From Asaia bogorensis (lineage in GTDB: Bacteria; Pseudomonadota; Alphaproteobacteria; SHVZ01): a stretch of 35,923 bases of DNA. The notes under the pieces are model-generated. The model was not told the DNA's origin. It saw only the letters and a list, made by a program, of their open reading frames with translations, and did not search any database. This document shows positions 1-8,024 of this stretch, in pieces. Numbering within the stretch: position 1 is the first letter of the stretch; each line of letters starts with the position of its first letter. The DNA is taken from assembly GCA_945897335.1 (NCBI GenBank), contig CAMDFP010000010.1, forward strand, positions 1-35,923, given 5' to 3'. A program made the position numbers and the translations under genes.

Positions 1-457
1 CGATATAGCCCTGCTGCAGGTCGATCTCGGCGCCGAGCGCCTGGAGCCCTTTCAGATGCAGGTCGACCGGCCTGGCGCCGATGGCGCAGCCGCCCGGAAG
101 CGACACCCGGGCCACTCCGGCCCGTGCCACCAGAGGGCCGAGCACCAGCACGGACGCGCGCATCTTGCGGACGAGGTCGTAGGGTGCGGTGGTATTGGTT
201 ATCGCGCCCGCAGTCAGCTTGAGCGCCTTGCCGGTGTGGCCGCCGGAGGCGAAGCCGTCCATGCCGATCTCGACGCCGTGCTGGGCGAGCAGGGTCGCCA
301 GCGTCGAGATGTCGGCGAGGTGCGGCAGGTTGACCAGGGTGAGCGTCTCCTCGGTCAGGAGACTGGCGCACATCAGCGGCAGGGCCGCGTTCTTGGCCCC
401 CGAGATGGGGATACGTCCGGAGAGCCGCCGGCCGCCCTGGATGCGGATTTTGTCCAC
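1..457 (-). CDS. murA: UDP-N-acetylglucosamine 1-carboxyvinyltransferase, N-terminal part (cut by left edge)
   Basis: MurA transfers enolpyruvate from PEP to UDP-GlcNAc, the first committed step of peptidoglycan synthesis in the cytoplasm. About 152 N-terminal residues are present; the gene continues beyond base 1. The protein opens MDKIRIQGG and reads on through GAKNAALP (the conserved K-N pair that binds substrate), then [22 protein letters not shown] and [14 protein letters not shown], all typical of the family. I chose the GTG at 457 because it gives the usual MDKIRI start and has AAGG about nine bases upstream; no ATG lies nearby in frame. It is the last gene of a minus-strand run after the MBL-fold and ATP-grasp genes, separated by 84 bp. 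A weak promoter-like pair (TTGTGG, 17 bp, TACAAC) lies in that gap on the minus strand, so murA may also be transcribed on its own. Confidence 0.95.
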   Translation of the reverse strand, partial: MDKIRIQGGRRLSGRIPISGAKNAALPLMCASLLTEETLTLVNLPHLADISTLATLLAQHGVEIGMDGFASGGHTGKALKLTAGAITNTTAPYDLVRKMRASVLVLGPLVARAGVARVSLPGGCAIGARPVDLHLKGLQALGAEIDLQQGYI

Positions 458-541
458 GGTGGAAGCCTTGAACCTGGGAATGAATATTACCAGCCGTTGT
501 AGCGGACGGCCGCCCTGTCCACAAGCAAACCGGCGGTTTCG

Positions 542-1525
542 CTAGATACGATCGACCGGAATCCGGATGTAGACCGAGCCGTCCGCCTCGGGCGGTGGGA
601 ATCGCCCGGCCCGCATGTTCACCTGAACCGATGGCAGGATGAGGGCAGGCATGGAGAGCTTGGCATCCCGGGCAAGCCTGAGCGCGACGAAGGCCTCCTC
701 GCTCACCCCGCCCTTGAAGTGCAAATTGCCCTCGCGCTGGGCACGGACGGTGGTCTCCCAGACGAAACTGTCACGGCCGGGCGCCTTGTAGTCGTGGCAG
801 AGGAACATGCGCGTCTCGCCTGGCAACGAGAGGAGCCTGCGCACCGACCGGTAGAGGGTCGCAGGGTCCCCACCCGGAAAGTCGCAGCGGGCCGAGCCGT
901 AGTCCGGCATGAACATGGTATCGCCGACGAAGATGGAGTCGCCGATCCGGTAGGTGATGCAGGCCGGCGTATGCCCGGGCGTGTGCATCACCTCGACGGT
1001 CAGGCGTCCTAAAGGGAACCGCTCGCCGTCGGCGAACAGCCGGTCGAACTGCGAGCCGTCCGGCATCACGTCCCAAGCCCCGAACAGCGGCCTGAAGGTC
1101 TCCTGCACCCGGGGAACGGCGCTGCCGATGCCGATCGGCGCGCCCGTCGCCCGCTTCAGGTGCTGGGCCGCCGACAGGTGATCGGCGTGAACGTGGGTCT
1201 CGAGGATCCAGGCGACCTCGAGCCCGAGCGCCGCAACCGCGGCGAGCACGGCATCGGCGGCCGTCGTCCGCGCCCGGCCGGAGGCGCCGTCATAGTCGAG
1301 GACGGAATCGATGATGGCGGCCTGGCGGGTCGACGGATCGACGACGAGGTAGGTGGCGGTGAAGCTGGGTTCATGAAAGAAGCAGGTGACGTCGGCAACG
1401 CCGTCCGGCGGCGCTTCGGCGCGCGCGCGCGCCTGGTCCTTCCGTCGCTTCAGGTTCTGGCGCAATGCGGCGGCGCGGCGCTCGTCGCGTTCGACCTTGC
1501 CCGACACGTCCTTGCCCCCTGTCAT
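542..1525 (-). CDS. MBL-fold hydrolase (Blh/ETHE1-like) with a fused basic N-terminal segment
   Basis: A 327-residue metallo-beta-lactamase-fold hydrolase. Residues from about 43 onward match the Blh/ETHE1-like group (relatives of persulfide dioxygenases and glyoxalase II). The metal motif T-H111-V-H113-A-D115-H116 is intact, followed by HTPGHT (H181), FVGDTMF and LCHDYKAPGR. The exact substrate cannot be told from sequence; sulfide or persulfide detoxification is the usual role of ETHE1 relatives. Residues 1-42 are extra: a highly charged, Arg/Lys-rich stretch with the pattern ALRQNLKRRKDQARAR. I see no ATG or GTG just before the MBL domain, so this looks like a true fusion rather than a wrong start. 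The ATG at 1525 has GGAGCGGAG just upstream and lies 9 bp after the ATP-grasp stop, so the two are probably co-transcribed. Confidence 0.9.
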   Translation of the reverse strand: MTGGKDVSGKVERDERRAAALRQNLKRRKDQARARAEAPPDGVADVTCFFHEPSFTATYLVVDPSTRQAAIIDSVLDYDGASGRARTTAADAVLAAVAALGLEVAWILETHVHADHLSAAQHLKRATGAPIGIGSAVPRVQETFRPLFGAWDVMPDGSQFDRLFADGERFPLGRLTVEVMHTPGHTPACITYRIGDSIFVGDTMFMPDYGSARCDFPGGDPATLYRSVRRLLSLPGETRMFLCHDYKAPGRDSFVWETTVRAQREGNLHFKGGVSEEAFVALRLARDAKLSMPALILPSVQVNMRAGRFPPPEADGSVYIRIPVDRI

Positions 1526-1534
1526 CTCCGCTCC

Positions 1535-2860
1535 TCAATCGGCAAAGCGGAACGGCAGCATCGTCAGCGCCCGGTCGAGCTTCGCCTGCATGTCGGCGAG
1601 GTCGCGGCCGCCTATGTTGATGAGGCCGTGACGAAAGCTGTAGCTGTCCTGCGGCAGCTCCGACAAGCGCATTCCGGGAACCGCCCGGATCATGACGACG
1701 GTGTCGGGGATCGCCTTCCCGACCCGCGCCACGTCTTCGTCGGCGGGCACGGCGAGGCACAGCCGGTCGGTGAAGCCCCGGAGCACGAAGCTCGCCGCCG
1801 CCCGGTAGCGCCCCTGCCGCCGGCCGTGATCGGGCCGCCGCCCCTCCGCCAGGTCCATGAGGATCCGGTAGGTGTTGATGCCGTCGACCTTCTCGTAGAG
1901 GTCGCCGAACTGCATGGAGAGGCGGTCGTTGACCTCGATCACCATCGGTGCCGGCCGCCTGGGATCCCAGAAGAACTCGATGTTGAAGAGGCCATGGTCG
2001 AACCCGAGGCCCGGCATCAGCTTCCGCGCCACATCCGCCATCTGCGCCTGGACCTTGAGCGGCAAGGCCGAGGGATACTGGAAGCGCTTGAAGCTGACCT
2101 TGTTGGCGAATCGAATGGAATCGACGACGCCCAGCACGGTGACCTCGCCGCCATGGACATAGCCGTCGAGCGTACACTGGATGCCCCCCATCAGTTCCTC
2201 CGCCAGCATCCATTGGCGCCCGCGCGTGAGATCCGCCGGCGGGCCGGCGTCCCGCATCAGATCCAGGAACGATTCGAGGAACGGCGGAAGCTGCACTTCC
2301 GCCGTTGCCAGGGCCTGGCGGTAGGCGGCCGCGTCGGCGATGCGAAAGCCGAGATATGAGAGATAGGACTTGATCGGCTTCAGCCAGAACGGCCGGCCGA
2401 CGCCGAGCGCGTCGAGTTCCACCGGGCGGTCGAGATCGACCAGGGCGAAGCGCGGCGTCGAATCCGGCACCAGGCGCTGCTGCAGCATCCGGCTCCAACC
2501 CTTGTGCTCGCAGCGGACCGCCGCACCGAAGTCGAGGCCGGGAAGGCCGAGGTTCCGGCAGATCGCCGGGACCAGCAGGCTCGGCGGATAGTCCTCGACG
2601 CCGATGACTCCGTCGATCCGAGGCTGCTCCCGGGCGAACGCCGTGGCCCGGGCGATGAACTCGCGGGGCCGGCAGACATAGGGGTCGGATGCCTCCTCGT
2701 AGCTACCGGTCTCAGCCAGAGCCAGGGAGCCCGGCGGCGCCAGCCTCAGGACCTGCGCCCGGTCCTCGTCGCTGAGCCCGATCGAGAGCAAGGTCGTCAC
2801 CGTCGCTGGTGACGGCCGACAGCCGACGGCACGGGCGGGATCGGGGGCATCCGGAACCAT
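1535..2860 (-). CDS. ATP-grasp domain enzyme (carboxylate-amine ligase type)
   Basis: A 441-residue ATP-grasp protein. These enzymes activate a carboxylate as an acyl phosphate and join it to an amine or thiol. The N-terminal ~110 residues are a pre-ATP-grasp region. PFWLKPIKSYLSYLGF, around residue 160, looks like the first ATP-binding lysine segment, and FNIEFFWD followed by MVIEVNDRLS, near 290-312, is the Mg-ATP region with the Glu...Asn metal ligands. The C-terminal ~100 residues resemble the extra lobe of biotin-carboxylase-like members. The substrate is unknown; the family includes peptide and amino-acid ligases. The ATG at 2860 has AAGGAAG about ten bases upstream. The gene heads a short operon with the MBL-fold gene. 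Confident of the fold, not of the reaction. Confidence 0.85.
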   Translation of the reverse strand: MVPDAPDPARAVGCRPSPATVTTLLSIGLSDEDRAQVLRLAPPGSLALAETGSYEEASDPYVCRPREFIARATAFAREQPRIDGVIGVEDYPPSLLVPAICRNLGLPGLDFGAAVRCEHKGWSRMLQQRLVPDSTPRFALVDLDRPVELDALGVGRPFWLKPIKSYLSYLGFRIADAAAYRQALATAEVQLPPFLESFLDLMRDAGPPADLTRGRQWMLAEELMGGIQCTLDGYVHGGEVTVLGVVDSIRFANKVSFKRFQYPSALPLKVQAQMADVARKLMPGLGFDHGLFNIEFFWDPRRPAPMVIEVNDRLSMQFGDLYEKVDGINTYRILMDLAEGRRPDHGRRQGRYRAAASFVLRGFTDRLCLAVPADEDVARVGKAIPDTVVMIRAVPGMRLSELPQDSYSFRHGLINIGGRDLADMQAKLDRALTMLPFRFAD

Positions 2861-3020
2861 GAAGGTCGATCTTCCTTAGACAAGAGCCCGCTAGCAACAG
2901 GGTCGCTGGAGCACCAACACCGGCGGATGGGATTGGCGCCACGAAATCCGCACAATTGCGTCACTCGGGGGTCACGGATGAACGGTAGTTTCGCGCCAAC
3001 CAAAAGAGGGAAGCGCCACC

Positions 3021-3155
3021 ATGGAGATCGCAGCGACGATGGCGGCCGGTGTGCTCTTGATGGCGCTTCTCTGGGCGAGCTCGGGTCTGCTCAACCGGCT
3101 GATCGACCGCTCCATCGACCGCAACCTGCCCGACCCCAGCTGGTTCGAGGCCTGA
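3021..3155 (+). CDS. Small single-pass membrane protein, 44 residues
   Basis: A short frame starting MEIAATMAAGVLLMALLWAS and ending DPSWFEA. It has one hydrophobic segment (about residues 5-23) followed by a charged tail with a repeated pattern (RLIDRSIDRNLPD). A good ribosome-binding site, AGAGGGAAG, lies about seven bases before the ATG. It is divergent from the ATP-grasp gene at 2860 and about 100 bp upstream of tRNA-Thr. I do not recognise a family. The strong RBS, the membrane segment and the lack of a competing gene make it likely to be real. Conservation in relatives is the missing evidence. Confidence 0.55.
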   Translation: MEIAATMAAGVLLMALLWASSGLLNRLIDRSIDRNLPDPSWFEA

Positions 3156-3259
3156 TCGCCGGCCGCCTCCCCCGCCTCCGCGCTTGCAACCCCCTGTCCC
3201 CTGTGGCATGGAAGCGCCCGCCCGGCGCTCCCTACAGATCGTCGGCGCGCTTTAGCGGC

Positions 3260-3334
3260 GCCGCCTTAGCTCAGTGGCAGAGCGCGTCATTGGTAATGAC
3301 GAGGTCGACAGTTCAATCCTGTCAGGCGGCACCA
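3260..3334 (+). tRNA. tRNA-Thr (anticodon GGT), CCA encoded
   Basis: A full cloverleaf can be folded by eye. The acceptor GCCGCCT pairs with AGGCGGC over 7 bp. The D arm is GCTC/GAGC, and the anticodon arm CGTCA/TGACG holds loop TTGGTAA, giving anticodon GGT. The T arm is GACAG/CTGTC with loop TTCAATC. The discriminator base is A (3331) and CCA is encoded (3332-3334). It decodes ACC and ACT. No integrase or att-like repeat is seen next to it. Confidence 0.97.
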
Positions 3335-3382
3335 GCCTTTCCAGGCAATTGCGTCGCGCCCCCTCCCTCATACTGATCGCGG

Positions 3383-5038
3383 ATGATCGAAGACATCGAC
3401 CGGCTGGAGGACAGGGCCGGCCTCGAAGCCGATCTCTGCATTGTCGGAGCGGGCGCCGCCGGCATCTCGCTGGCGCTTCAGTTCGTGTCGACCGGCCACC
3501 GGGTCATCCTGCTCGAGGGCGGAGGCACCACTTCCGACCCCGCGACCCAGTCGCTCTACGAAGGGGAGGTGGCCGACAAAAGGCTGCACGCGCCTCCTGA
3601 TCGCTATCGTCAGCGACGCTTCGGCGGCTCGACCACGATCTGGGGCGGACGCTGCATGCCCTTCGACCCGATCGACTTCGAGCCCCGTCCCTACATGGCC
3701 ATCAGCGGCTGGCCCTTCGGCCGCGAGGTGCTCGATCCTTACTACGTCCGCGCCAACGAGATCTGCGAAGCCGGTGCGTTCGCCTACACGGCGGCGACGG
3801 CTTTCCCTGACGGCATGAAGGAGATCATCGAGGGCTTCCGGAGCGAGCGGGTGAGCTCCGACACTCTCGAGCGATTCAGCCGCCCGACCGACTTCGGCCG
3901 GGTCTATGGCGGCCAGCTGGCCGGGGCCGGCAACATCCGCGTGCTCCTCAAGGCCAACGTCACCCGGCTGCAGGCCACCACCGACGGCACCCGCATCGAT
4001 CATGTCGAGGTGCGGACGCTTTCCGGCAAGCGGTTCACGGTCCGGGCCAGCCGTTTCGTGCTGGCGAGTGGCGGCATCGAGATCCCCCGCCTCCTGCTGG
4101 CGTCGAACGACGTCCATGCGGCCGGCATCGGCAACGGCGCCGATCTCGTCGGCCGCACTTACATGTGCCACGTCGCCGGCACCATGGGGACGCTGACCGT
4201 CGATCGCCCGACCTCCGCGGTCTGGCATGGCTATGAGGTTTCCGCCGACGGGGTCTACTGCCGCCGACGCCTGGCGGTGACGGCTGAGACGCAGCGGACG
4301 CTCGGGATCGGCAACATCGTCGCCCGCCTGCACCACCCGCGCATCACCGATCCGACCCACGGATCGGGCGCGCTCTCGGCGCTCTACCTGATCTTGCCGC
4401 TGATCAGCTACGAATACAGCAAGCGCTTCAAGGACGAGGATCCGGGCTCGGCCGGGCTCTGGCTCCGGCACGCCAAGAACGTCGTCACCGACGCCTTCGG
4501 GACGGCCGGGTTCCTCTTCCACATGCTGACCAAGCGGGTCCTCGCCAAGCGCAAGTTTCCCTCGGTCATCATCCACCCGAAGGTGAACCGCTTCACGCTG
4601 GAGTTCCACGGCGAACAGGAACCCAACCTTGAGAGCCGGATCACCCTCATCGGGGAGACCGATCGCCTCGGCATGCCGCGCGTCAAGGTCGACTGGCGCT
4701 ATACCTCACAGGACATCCGGACGGTCGCCGTCGCCTACGACGTCCTTGCGGAGGAGTTCGACCGCACCGGCGTCGGGCACCTCGCCTATGATCGCGAACG
4801 GGTGGAAGAGATCGCGCTTCGCGACGGCGCCTATGGCGGCCATCACCTGGGGACGGCGCGGATGTCGGCAACGCCGAGGGACGGCGTCGTCGATGCCGAC
4901 TGCCGGGTCCATGGCATCGCGAATCTCTACATCGCCGGCGGCGCCGTGTTCCCGACCTCGAGCCAGGCCAACCCGACGCTCACCATCGTTGCACTCTCGC
5001 TCAGACTCGCCGAGCACCTGAAAAACGCTCGCGGCTGA
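3383..5038 (+). CDS. GMC-family FAD-dependent oxidoreductase
   Basis: A 551-residue glucose-methanol-choline family flavoprotein, which oxidises alcohol groups on sugars or other alcohols. The N-terminal dinucleotide-binding motif is G22-A-G24-A-A-G27, followed by HRVILLEGGG, whose acidic residue binds the FAD ribose. FGGSTTIWGGRCMPF near 75-93 is the second FAD segment. The C-terminal GMC domain carries GGH487-H488-LGTARM, where a His acts in catalysis, then LYIAGGAVFPT and ANPTLTIVALSLRLAEHL. No signal peptide is evident. The gene ends at a terminator-like hairpin and is followed by the surface-polysaccharide genes in the same direction. GMC enzymes occur in such clusters, so oxidation of a glycan precursor is plausible but inferred. 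Confidence 0.92.
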   Translation: MIEDIDRLEDRAGLEADLCIVGAGAAGISLALQFVSTGHRVILLEGGGTTSDPATQSLYEGEVADKRLHAPPDRYRQRRFGGSTTIWGGRCMPFDPIDFEPRPYMAISGWPFGREVLDPYYVRANEICEAGAFAYTAATAFPDGMKEIIEGFRSERVSSDTLERFSRPTDFGRVYGGQLAGAGNIRVLLKANVTRLQATTDGTRIDHVEVRTLSGKRFTVRASRFVLASGGIEIPRLLLASNDVHAAGIGNGADLVGRTYMCHVAGTMGTLTVDRPTSAVWHGYEVSADGVYCRRRLAVTAETQRTLGIGNIVARLHHPRITDPTHGSGALSALYLILPLISYEYSKRFKDEDPGSAGLWLRHAKNVVTDAFGTAGFLFHMLTKRVLAKRKFPSVIIHPKVNRFTLEFHGEQEPNLESRITLIGETDRLGMPRVKVDWRYTSQDIRTVAVAYDVLAEEFDRTGVGHLAYDRERVEEIALRDGAYGGHHLGTARMSATPRDGVVDADCRVHGIANLYIAGGAVFPTSSQANPTLTIVALSLRLAEHLKNARG

Positions 5039-5059
5039 CCCCGTCGGCGGGGCTTATTT
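5039..5059 (+). terminator. Terminator-like hairpin after the GMC oxidoreductase gene
   Basis: CCCCG (5039-5043) and CGGGG (5048-5052) form a perfect 5-bp stem around a TCGG loop, starting right at the stop codon and followed by CTTATTTC. The stem is short but all G-C, and the T-rich tail is modest. It probably ends or weakens transcription before the wecG-wzy pair. Confidence 0.5.
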
Positions 5060-5080
5060 CCGAAGCCCTTTCGCTATATA
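5053..5080 (+). promoter_or_regulatory. Possible promoter for the wecG-wzy pair
   Basis: A clear -10-like TATATA (5075-5080) lies about 47 bp before the wecG start, in the only A+T-rich patch of the gap. The -35 side (CTTATT, 5053-5058) is poor. It would place a start site just downstream of the hairpin that ends the GMC gene. Prediction from sequence only. Confidence 0.3.
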
Positions 5081-5126
5081 CCGAAACTCACACCGCTTCC
5101 TCACGCGGCCCCGAGAGACCGACCGG

Positions 5127-5924
5127 ATGCCAGCTGCCGCCGACATTCCCGCGCTCGACTTCCTTGGCGTCCGCCTGAACGACCTCGGCGTGCGCGCGGC
5201 GGCCGAAACCATCGCCGCCCGGGCCCCCGAACTCCCCTTCGTCTACGTCATCACGCCCAACGCCCAGCACCTGGTTCGCCTGGCCCGCGGCGACGAGGTA
5301 TGGCGTCGCGCCTATGAGCGCGCCTGGCTCGTACTGATGGACGGCCGGGTGGTTCCGATGCTGGCGCGCCTGCTCTTCGGCCAGCGGCTGCCGCAGGCCT
5401 CCGGCAGCGACCTGACGGTCGAGTTAATGCAGAATCACGTCAAGCCGGACGACCCGATCGCGGTCATCGGCGGCGGCGCGGTCCTCGAGCAGGCGCTGAT
5501 CGACCGCTACGGCTTCACCCGCCTTCGGGTGCACAACCCGCCTATGGGCTTCATCCGCGATCCCGAAGCCGTTTCCGCCTGCGTGGACTTTCTCGTCGCG
5601 CATCCGGCGCGCTACGTCTTCCTCGCCGTTGGGGCACCGCAGTCGGAGATCCTGGCGGAAGCCGTCATCGCGCACGGCGGGAGCCGAGGCGTCGGCCTCT
5701 GCATCGGCAGCTCACTTCTCTTCGCGACCGGCCTGGTCAAGCGCGCCCCTCTCTGGGTGCAGAAGGCCGGCCTCGAGGCCTTCTACCGGCTGGTGCAGCG
5801 GCCGGGGACGCATTTCCGGCGGATCTTCGTCGAGTCCCTGCCGGTGATCTGGATCCTCCTGCGCGCCCGCCTCGGCGGCCCCGGCATCCTTCGGGCGGCC
5901 GGTGACGGGCCGCCCCCGCGTTGA
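5127..5924 (+). CDS. WecG/TagA/CpsF-family glycosyltransferase
   Basis: A 265-residue member of glycosyltransferase family 26. Characterised members add N-acetylmannosamine or its uronic acid to a lipid-linked sugar on the inner face of the membrane. Family landmarks are visible: T43-P44-N45 with the following AQHL, then GRVVPMLARLLFG, QASGSDL, AVIGGG, NPPMGF, VFLAVGAPQSEI, and the C-terminal GLVKRAPLWVQKAGLEAFYRLVQRP. Length is normal. It is followed at once by the polymerase gene (14 bp to its ATG, or overlapping its alternative GTG), so the two are co-expressed. It is the only ordinary glycosyltransferase in the polysaccharide region. The donor sugar is inferred from the family. Confidence 0.9.
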   Translation: MPAAADIPALDFLGVRLNDLGVRAAAETIAARAPELPFVYVITPNAQHLVRLARGDEVWRRAYERAWLVLMDGRVVPMLARLLFGQRLPQASGSDLTVELMQNHVKPDDPIAVIGGGAVLEQALIDRYGFTRLRVHNPPMGFIRDPEAVSACVDFLVAHPARYVFLAVGAPQSEILAEAVIAHGGSRGVGLCIGSSLLFATGLVKRAPLWVQKAGLEAFYRLVQRPGTHFRRIFVESLPVIWILLRARLGGPGILRAAGDGPPPR

Positions 5925-5937
5925 CGGCCCGGTCTTC

Positions 5938-7260
5938 ATGACCGCCGCCCGCCGCGGCCGCGTCGGACTCGCGGGCCTCGAGAGGGGACGCATCCTCCCG
6001 CTCTCGCAGGTCGGGGGGCGGCCGGGAGCGGCGGGCATCGGAACAGCGGGCAGCCTCCAGCAGCATGCGGGCATCCTGCTGCTGCTGACGCTGCCGCTGT
6101 TCGGGCAGCTGTTCCACTACCTGATCGATGTCGGGCCGATCTACTACCTCTCCAAGGCTTGGCCGTTCCTTACTCTGCCGCTGGCGGCCTACGCCGTCTT
6201 CCGGGTCTCGACCCCCTTCCACACCCTCTACATGTTGACCATCGCTTACGCGCTCGGCGTCACCCCGGTTCTGTCGATGGCGTGGCTCGGAAACGACATC
6301 GTCGACGCCTTCACCACGACCATCAAGGTTTGGCCGCTGACCTACTACTTCAGCATGCTCGCCGTGCTGGTGGTGCTGAAGCCGTCGCCGACGCTGATCA
6401 CGCGCACGATCCTGCAGCTCGGCATCGCCACCTACGCGATCATGTGGATTCTGTGGATCGTCGTCCCGGTCAGCTTCTATGCGAGCGACTCGACGATTTC
6501 GAAGCTTTTCATGTTCGAGAACGAGCGCGGCTACCGCATCTACATGCCGGTGACCTTCGGCATCATCATGCTTTTTTACCTGGCCAGCCGCATGGCCGAG
6601 AGGCCGCGGCTCTGGATCGTGCTGTCGTCGATCGCGATGCTCGGAAGCCTCGTCTACATCTACAAGCAGCGGCTCGCCATCTTCACAACTATCATTGTCA
6701 TCGGCTGGACCTTCGTCGCCCGGCTGCCGCTATTGGCGCGGTCCATCTTCGTGCTGCTTGGCGCTGGGATCGGTGGCGCCATGGCGATAACGGCACTTGC
6801 CAACCTCGACCGGATCACCGAGTCCCTCGGCGCCTCGCTCAGTGTCCGCCAGCATTCGATGGCACTCGTTACCCAATACCTGGTGAACGAACCTTTGCGC
6901 TGGATTTTCGGCGTCGGCGGCACTACGCGGTTCGCCAATACGACCCTGTCCGAAATCATGGGCTCCGCCAGCTTCTACCTCGCCGACCTCGGCTGGCTCG
7001 GCGTGCTCTTCGAATACGGACTGGTCGGCTCGCTGATGATCCTCAGCCTCTACATCGTCATCGTGCGGCTGCCGGCAACGGTGGAGTGGGGCGACGAGAA
7101 GGACGCGGCGATGACCAACGCGCTCCGCGCCTACGTCCTCTACCTGCTGCTGACCAGCTCGATCTACTCGGCGGTCTTCGTGCCGGGAGAGCTCGCCGCC
7201 ATCAGCGCTCTGTTCCTCTATATGCGCCGCGGGCCGGGAGCCGAGCCGCGTTCACCCTAG
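5938..7260 (+). CDS. Wzy-like polysaccharide polymerase (O-antigen polymerase type membrane protein)
   Basis: A polytopic membrane protein of 440 residues, or 452 if the GTG at 5902 is used. By eye there are about ten to twelve hydrophobic segments, starting with GILLLLTLPLFGQLFHYLI. A long soluble loop lies in the second half (about residues 270-350), as in Wzy/WaaL proteins, and contains RITESLGASLSVRQHSM and WIFGVGGTTRF. Sequence in this family is poorly conserved, so the call rests on topology, the central loop and position between wecG and wza-wzc. I prefer the ATG at 5938 because the GTG at 5902 overlaps wecG; neither has a clear RBS. Its TAG overlaps the stop of the convergent wza-like gene within a shared CTAG (7257-7260). 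Confidence 0.75.
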   Translation: MTAARRGRVGLAGLERGRILPLSQVGGRPGAAGIGTAGSLQQHAGILLLLTLPLFGQLFHYLIDVGPIYYLSKAWPFLTLPLAAYAVFRVSTPFHTLYMLTIAYALGVTPVLSMAWLGNDIVDAFTTTIKVWPLTYYFSMLAVLVVLKPSPTLITRTILQLGIATYAIMWILWIVVPVSFYASDSTISKLFMFENERGYRIYMPVTFGIIMLFYLASRMAERPRLWIVLSSIAMLGSLVYIYKQRLAIFTTIIVIGWTFVARLPLLARSIFVLLGAGIGGAMAITALANLDRITESLGASLSVRQHSMALVTQYLVNEPLRWIFGVGGTTRFANTTLSEIMGSASFYLADLGWLGVLFEYGLVGSLMILSLYIVIVRLPATVEWGDEKDAAMTNALRAYVLYLLLTSSIYSAVFVPGELAAISALFLYMRRGPGAEPRSP

Positions 7261-8024
7261 TTCGTGGTCGTCGTCGTCCGCCCCAGCGTATAGCTGAACG
7301 ACCGCTGGAAGGGCACCACGCGGTTGATGAACTGCTCGACCCACAGCCCGACTTCGGCGATGCGGGTCTTCGGCACGAACAGGATGTCGCCGGGAACGAT
7401 GCGGGGATCGTCGACGGGCTTCCCTTCCAGGAGACCGTGGACATCCACCATCTTCAGCATCGGGCGGCCGTCCGGGCTGCGGCGGATGAGGATCACTTCG
7501 CTGATCCGCCCGGTATCGGTGGTGCCGGAGGCAAGCTGAAGGGCGGAGACGGAGCCGAGCGGACCGGAGATGGGATAGGCGCCCGGCACCTTGACCTCGC
7601 CGCCGACATAGACCTTCGCCGAGATCGGATCCATGACCTCGACGATCACCTCGGGATTGCGGAGCCGCGCCAGGGCTTTCTGGGTCAGCAATGTCGTGGC
7701 TTCCGCCAAGGTGAGATCCGCGACCCGAACGTCGCCTGTCGCCCGCAGGGTCACAATGCCGTCGGGGCGGACCAGCACCTCCTGGGTCATCTCGGGCGTC
7801 AGCGGGAACAGCACCCTCAGCTTGTCACCTTCGCCGATGCGGTATCCCGGCGCGGTCTCCGACCAGGCAGCGAACCGCGCCAGCGCAGGATCGGCGGCCC
7901 GAGGATCGCCGCGGGACACCTCTGGCGAGGGCCGCGGGCTGATCGACTGGCCGGTACCGCCGCAGGCCGCGAGGACGGCGGCAAGTGCCGCGGCGAGGAA
8001 GACGTGCCGTCCGGTCAGAGCCAT
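7257..8024 (-). CDS. Polysaccharide export lipoprotein (Wza/GumB-like)
   Basis: A 255-residue outer-membrane polysaccharide export protein. A lipoprotein signal ends in lipobox L18-A-A-C21. GYRIGEGDKLRVLF, near residues 60-75, is the start of the Poly_export domain, followed by VRPDGIVTLRATGDVRVADLTLAEA. An SLBB-type segment begins at KVYVGGEVKVPGAYPISGPLGSVSALQLASG. It lacks the extra C-terminal domains of E. coli Wza, as is usual for the GumB type. The ATG at 8024 lies inside the end of the co-polymerase gene (10-bp overlap), indicating translational coupling. The longer open frame reaching upstream is only the shadow of that gene. A repeat of five Thr residues ends the protein. Confidence 0.93.
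   Translation of the reverse strand: MALTGRHVFLAAALAAVLAACGGTGQSISPRPSPEVSRGDPRAADPALARFAAWSETAPGYRIGEGDKLRVLFPLTPEMTQEVLVRPDGIVTLRATGDVRVADLTLAEATTLLTQKALARLRNPEVIVEVMDPISAKVYVGGEVKVPGAYPISGPLGSVSALQLASGTTDTGRISEVILIRRSPDGRPMLKMVDVHGLLEGKPVDDPRIVPGDILFVPKTRIAEVGLWVEQFINRVVPFQRSFSYTLGRTTTTTN

Noticed and set aside
3260-3334. tRNA-Thr as an integration site of a mobile island
   Set aside because: No integrase, no repeated tRNA end and no composition change on either side.
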